Positions 59,820-64,000 of a stretch of 64,000 nt of DNA are shown in pieces. How positions within the stretch are numbered: the stretch's first letter is position 1; the number at the start of each line of letters is the position of its first letter. Location: contig OX485805.1 of assembly GCA_950295325.1 (NCBI GenBank), forward strand, positions 40,225,501 through 40,289,500. Direction: 5' to 3'. The notes under the pieces are model-generated. The model was not told the DNA's origin. It did no database searches and worked only from the letters and a program-made list of their open reading frames with translations. The position numbers and the translations under genes are program-made. Source of the DNA: Polytrichum commune. Its lineage: Eukaryota; Streptophyta; Polytrichopsida; Polytrichales; Polytrichaceae.

Positions 59820-59971
59820 CTTCTTCGTTTTTCTTTTTTTTATGAAGTTCTCTAAACGTCACGTTCTGATTTGGTGCGAGGTTACAACCAAGGACCAACT
59901 GCACGGAAAACAAATGACGCCACAAAAGTGTACCTGAACCCAAACCGACTCTCGAGTAAGCTGCGTCATCA

Positions 59972-59979
59972 TTTTTATA
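59972..59979 (-). promoter_or_regulatory. TATA box of the bHLH gene
   Basis: TATAAAAA on the minus strand, about 230 bases before the main ATG. Transcription would start near 59945-59950. Two CACATG E-box-type sites lie just upstream (near 60014 and 60024), which could allow bHLH binding. Confidence 0.55.
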
Positions 59980-60109
59980 CTCCGCCTCAAAAAGCCTTAA
60001 ACCATGCAAAACTCACATGGGAAACACATGACCTACTTTGACACTACGTTGAGCTCTACACTTGCTTGTATGTGTGGAAAACGGACCAGGGTAGGTTAGA
60101 CAATGGACT

Positions 60110-60545
60110 TGTGCACTTCATTTTAAGATTTTCAATGTAATGCGATAAATACCTCCACTACATACACAAAAATACTAACATGAATAATAGCGTGAATAGG
60201 TCTTTGTTACATGTACAATCCAGTGTCTCATTCCAATGGGAAAGTCATTGAACAATTATTCATTCATGGGATACAACTCAAACTGATCAGACCTTAAAAC
60301 ACCCATCATTTGGGTGGAAAATGCAAATTGAATGAAAGTAGCACATGTATTGTCAATTTGTTCTCTTCTTCTTAGGGTCCCCTTTGTTACATCTACCTTT
60401 ATTCAAAAATCTTAATAGTCTTTTGAAATGTGGGCTCTAGAGGAAAGCATCTCCCTTATGTATACTATATATGCGAATGCCTCAAATAATATCCCTTTTT
60501 ACATTCATGTTAGTTAGTACATTGCATGAAAAGTCCACCCCTTGG
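60110..60545. mobile_element. Second copy of the GGACTCTTCAT Mutator-type family, left end lost
   Basis: CCTCCACTACATACACAAAA, TCATTCCAATGGGAAA, TTATGTATACTATATATGCGAATGC and the right end GAAAAGTCCACCCCTTGG follow 16640-17185 in order. Confidence 0.6.
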
Positions 60546-60549
60546 ACAA

Positions 60550-61300
60550 AATTGATGTCTTGTTATGTTAGTGCCATCTACCATATTTTCTATGATACAA
60601 GTCACAAAGTCATCCATTTTTTATGTTTTTTCTACATTCATGGTAAGTCATGCGATCCACAATAATAAACATTTGTGAGGAAAAATATCACAAGAAAAGA
60701 ACATGACCCTTGACAATTTAACTATTGCACATTGTCATGGGTTGATAATGATCAGTATGGCCCACGCTAAATCCTATATATATATTATGTAGCTCACCCC
60801 AGGTAAAATGGCAATAATTTACCATAAAGTGTTTCATGGTTTCATTTTTTTAATGATATACCGATCTTGAGCATTTTCCACATGACATTCTTTCATTGCT
60901 TGGAACCCACTCAACCCTGTGTGGAAGTCAAATTTTGGCAATACGAAAGATGAATTAGGAAGCACCTTATAATATAGGGAGTTGGTATTTATCCGCCACA
61001 ATTGAGAGCCCAATGAACAAAACGGAGGTCTAACATAATATAGGTAAGGTCACGAGGTCTAGGTGTAAAGTCACCTCTCCTTAAAACTTCTTGCTTGTGA
61101 AAGTGCGCACGAAGATGTGGTTGTCGCGGATTTAGGCATTACTAGGCTTGAGCATCGGCACTTTGATTTCAAGTTACAAACACTTTTCGAAGTCAAATGA
61201 TGAAGAATAGATGGCAAAACCTACAACAAGATTTCAAGCTACCATTGCATGGTCTTCTTGACACACACCCAACAAATATCAAAGCCAGATGGCCTAAGAG
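60550..61300. other. No gene recognised
   Basis: AT-rich, no coding or repeat structure that I can support. Confidence 0.35.
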
Positions 61301-61309
61301 TTCTAAGCT

Positions 61310-62600
61310 ATTGTGAGACCCAAACCTTCCCCCTTATGCGTCATAGTCCGGGGTTAGGCCTGTGACTCTCACATGATACACCAAGCCCTAGTTGAATGTG
61401 TTTTTCCCCGATGCTTCCAACAATGACATCAACCCCGCCAGTTTTATTGCATAGCAATCATTATGGTTACAAGCATTGAAGAATGCTTTTCTAACTTGTC
61501 CAATCTACTCACCCTAGCCACACACCTAATTCCCTAAGTGCTTCTGCAACTCAATCCAAGATCATAACCACCCTTGATAGTGGTTAACCAATCCTTAGGT
61601 AGGTCCTAACTCCCTAAATAACCACCCCTAAGTGCAATCCCTTTACCCGATGATGCACGGCCATGGGGTCTTCGAGAAAAACCTAGTTGGCAGCTCTCAG
61701 TCCGTTTTTACCAGCCTTGATTGTACATTGTTTCTGTGTCGCTGGACACCCTTCACTGCCCGTCACCACATGTTGTCGCCGGTCACCCAACCAGCGACGC
61801 CCCAGTGTTGGATCAGAGCCTAATCTCTCTTACTGCCGGTAGATGGCAGCACATTCGCAGCTTGCATTCGTCCTCCTTCCTGACCTTCTGGTCAAGCAGC
61901 CCCTTCACCTGTCTGCCTCTGCCCAATGAGATACCAATTCCAGCCTTCACCTCTTTTCGGTGCCACACAAAAACTCACATCACTCAAGTTGCCCCAATAG
62001 TCTTCCAAGGCTTCTGGACTCCCCAAAATTCCGACACTGATTCCCCAGCCTGAGATTCACATGAGCAGCTGGCCCTTTGGCCGTGCCTCAACCAAGCAAC
62101 TTCCACATTCGACAGCACCCCCCTGCATTGGCCAAGATTCTGTTGCTGCACCCTGAATCTACTAGAGCGTTCAGCTGCTTCTTGAGGCTACTTCCCGCTA
62201 GCCGAATCCCCTCACTAAAGCAACAATCTTCCCTTGTGTATTGATTCTCTGATGTTGCAGAGGGCGTCCAGGAACGAACATTCCCTTCTTACCACCTCCC
62301 GAATTGCCTCCCTGGCCCTGGCAATTCCACAATGTGGCCAGGCACGATGCCCAATCGCTTTCCCAACCAGCCAGATGACTCTGAACTCTGGCCTCTTGCT
62401 GCCCTTGTTGCGGGCCGACCACCATTCGGCAGGGCTTCGCCGCACATAGCCAACCCCCTGGAAACTCAAAAATGCAAGAGAGAGAGAGCCAGCGCTCCCC
62501 GCCGACTTCCACACTCCCTTCCGATCAGAGCCCCGGGAAATTCTAGGGGTGCAGTGCACCCCACCCCTAAACGAACACCCCTTCTTCCTAACTAAGTTAA
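61310..62600. mobile_element. GC-rich block, possibly an LTR-retrotransposon leader region
   Basis: Clearly richer in G and C than both flanks. On the plus strand TTGGATCAGAGCC (61807-61819) resembles the TGGTATCAGAGC primer-binding site for initiator Met-tRNA. On the minus strand TTGGTATC at about 61928-61935 is a weaker match, so orientation is unclear. No long terminal repeat pair or gag motif could be shown, and overlapping minus frames (62198-62559) lack motifs. Confidence 0.3.
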
Positions 62601-62604
62601 TTTA

Positions 62605-63870
62605 AAACACAGTTCCCCACTTTTAAATCCCAGCACCCACCACTACTTTAATTAATTCCCCGCTAAGCACTTCAACCCTCCTAACCACACAGCTCCACTT
62701 ATTCTAGCCTAACACTCAACTTCCACTCTTTTTATGTTTTAAGATAATCAATAAAAACTCAAATGCTGACTTAACTGAATTCAAAGGTCAAATAACAAAT
62801 GTGGCCCTGTGTTTTGGCTCACTATTACTATTCTAAACTTACATGTAATTGAAATTCTAATTCTTGAACTCGACTCCTTTCATCTTTCAGAACACCTAAG
62901 TAAATATCACAGCAGGGGCTTTAAGGTGTTTTGAGGTCAATAACTCATGTGGGCACCAAATTTGGGCTCACATCTATACTATAATTCAATCTATTTGAAG
63001 GACGAAGTGATATTAAGGTTATATAACAATGGTGATCGGATATATACGGTTTGTATTTCAATCCAAGTTATTTGTACGACTTCTAGTTTTCTTTTCTTTT
63101 CTTTTTCATACGTGTGTTGGTCTAACTAGAAGAAAGCACTTGACATAAACATATTTAATTTCAAAGTAGATCGTTTTTGACAACAGTAGTTTGAAACTAC
63201 AGTAAAGTCACTTTAAGCATCTCCTTATGACATCTTGGCTCTTGAGACCCAAAATGGGTCTTTGGAACCTTTAAGAATACATTCATTATTTTAAGAACCA
63301 AAATTGAATGTATATAACATAGTTAAAGCCCAGGCATGCTACTATTTTGTCTAAATGGGCAGCCTAGACAACCTAACATGTTGATGATCAATAGAATCCA
63401 TGGTAACTAGATTTAACCTCAATGCAAAAAGAATAATCAACTACTGAGGGGAAAGGTGAAAACATTGATTACCTTTAGAGAGCATTGGGATTAATATTTT
63501 TGGCTAAATTAACTCTCGGATTAGTCTAGTGAACTAAAATTAGGATGAGCAACCAAAATGTAGGGGACATGTGTTCACTATTTCCTCCTTGGTATGTACT
63601 AGAAAACCAAATGTTAGAGAAGGCCTATTAAGGAGCTTAACAATGTTACGTAAAATCCCTCACTTAGAAAAATGAGACCTTAGAGGCCAAACGAGCACTT
63701 TCAGCAAAATACATTGCTAGAATGTGAGGGTCATAATTTGATCAAGAGGAAGTTGCTTACTTAGTATCAAGTATCATTGATTATTTTCTACAATGTTGTG
63801 GACGTGTTCTTAACTTACTTAACCTTGCCACTAGAGCCTATAGGCCCCAACAAATGAGATTAGCTTAGCC
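62605..63870. other. No gene recognised
   Basis: AT-rich DNA without supported features. Confidence 0.35.
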
Positions 63871-63877
63871 CCCGGGA

Positions 63878-64000
63878 GGTGGACTCTTCATTGGAAATAT
63901 AACTATCATGCATGGGTTACTATGAAATCAAACCCCCTATATACAAGAAGTTTATATAGTAAAACAATTGTATACATACTAATGGCAAGCTAGAAAATAA
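63878..64000. mobile_element. Third copy of the GGACTCTTCAT Mutator-type family, cut by the window end
   Basis: GGAGGTGGACTCTTCATTGG, GGTTACTATGAAATCAAACCCCCTATATAC and TGTATACATACTAATGGCAAGCTAGAAAAT follow 16495-16620 closely. Confidence 0.7.

Noticed and set aside
1-64000. A new multi-gene defence or biosynthetic system
   Set aside because: Only three unrelated genes, tens of kilobases apart and separated by transposon debris; nothing supports a joint function.

Overview
The window is nuclear DNA of a land plant. The evidence is plant-type gene families (a plant NHL/LEA_2 protein, a plant bHLH factor with an ACT-like C-terminus), a telo-box in a promoter, GT-AG introns up to about 2.5 kb, and intergenic DNA made almost entirely of decayed transposons. 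A fern, lycophyte or other large-genome lineage is my guess only; nothing here fixes the species.

Three protein genes are supported. (1) 2.9-9.8 kb, plus strand: the checkpoint clamp loader RAD17, with a non-coding first exon and three coding exons that join in phase to 668 aa. Its introns are full of repeats, and the acceptor of the first coding exon lies inside a dispersed repeat. (2) 29.4-30.2 kb, minus strand: a single-exon NDR1/HIN1-like (LEA_2) membrane protein whose 3' region has been tandemly duplicated. (3) 52.3-60.0 kb, minus strand: a bHLH transcription factor. By joining splice sites I rebuild six coding exons (560 aa), including a 14-nt first coding exon, a 90-nt second exon and a 96-nt terminal exon. 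Its 2.5-kb first intron holds four tandem copies of a repeat of roughly 330-440 bp.

The rest (9.8-29 kb, 31-52 kb, 60-64 kb) is transposon sediment. I recognise the C-terminal half of a LINE with RNase H followed by a CCHC and restriction-like-endonuclease-type block (13.4-14.7 kb); a Ty1/copia fragment (38.0-38.5 kb); a decayed Mutator-like transposase with a SWIM motif (42.9-45.4 kb, minus); a decayed PIF/Harbinger transposase (48.3-49.1 kb); a truncated tRNA-type SINE with a 12-bp target duplication; a 5S-rRNA-derived sequence; and many non-autonomous DNA elements. Several of those have exact target-site duplications: TWA (Harbinger-like), 9 bp (Mutator-like) and TA. There is also a 30-bp minisatellite and several segmental tandem duplications.

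The three genes do not form a pathway. RAD17 acts in DNA-damage checkpoints, the NHL protein at membranes, and the bHLH in transcription. I found no CRISPR array, no intact tRNA or rRNA gene, and no clear new multi-gene system. The most unusual items are the LINE type, the repeat-derived splice acceptor of RAD17, and the microexon structure of the bHLH gene.
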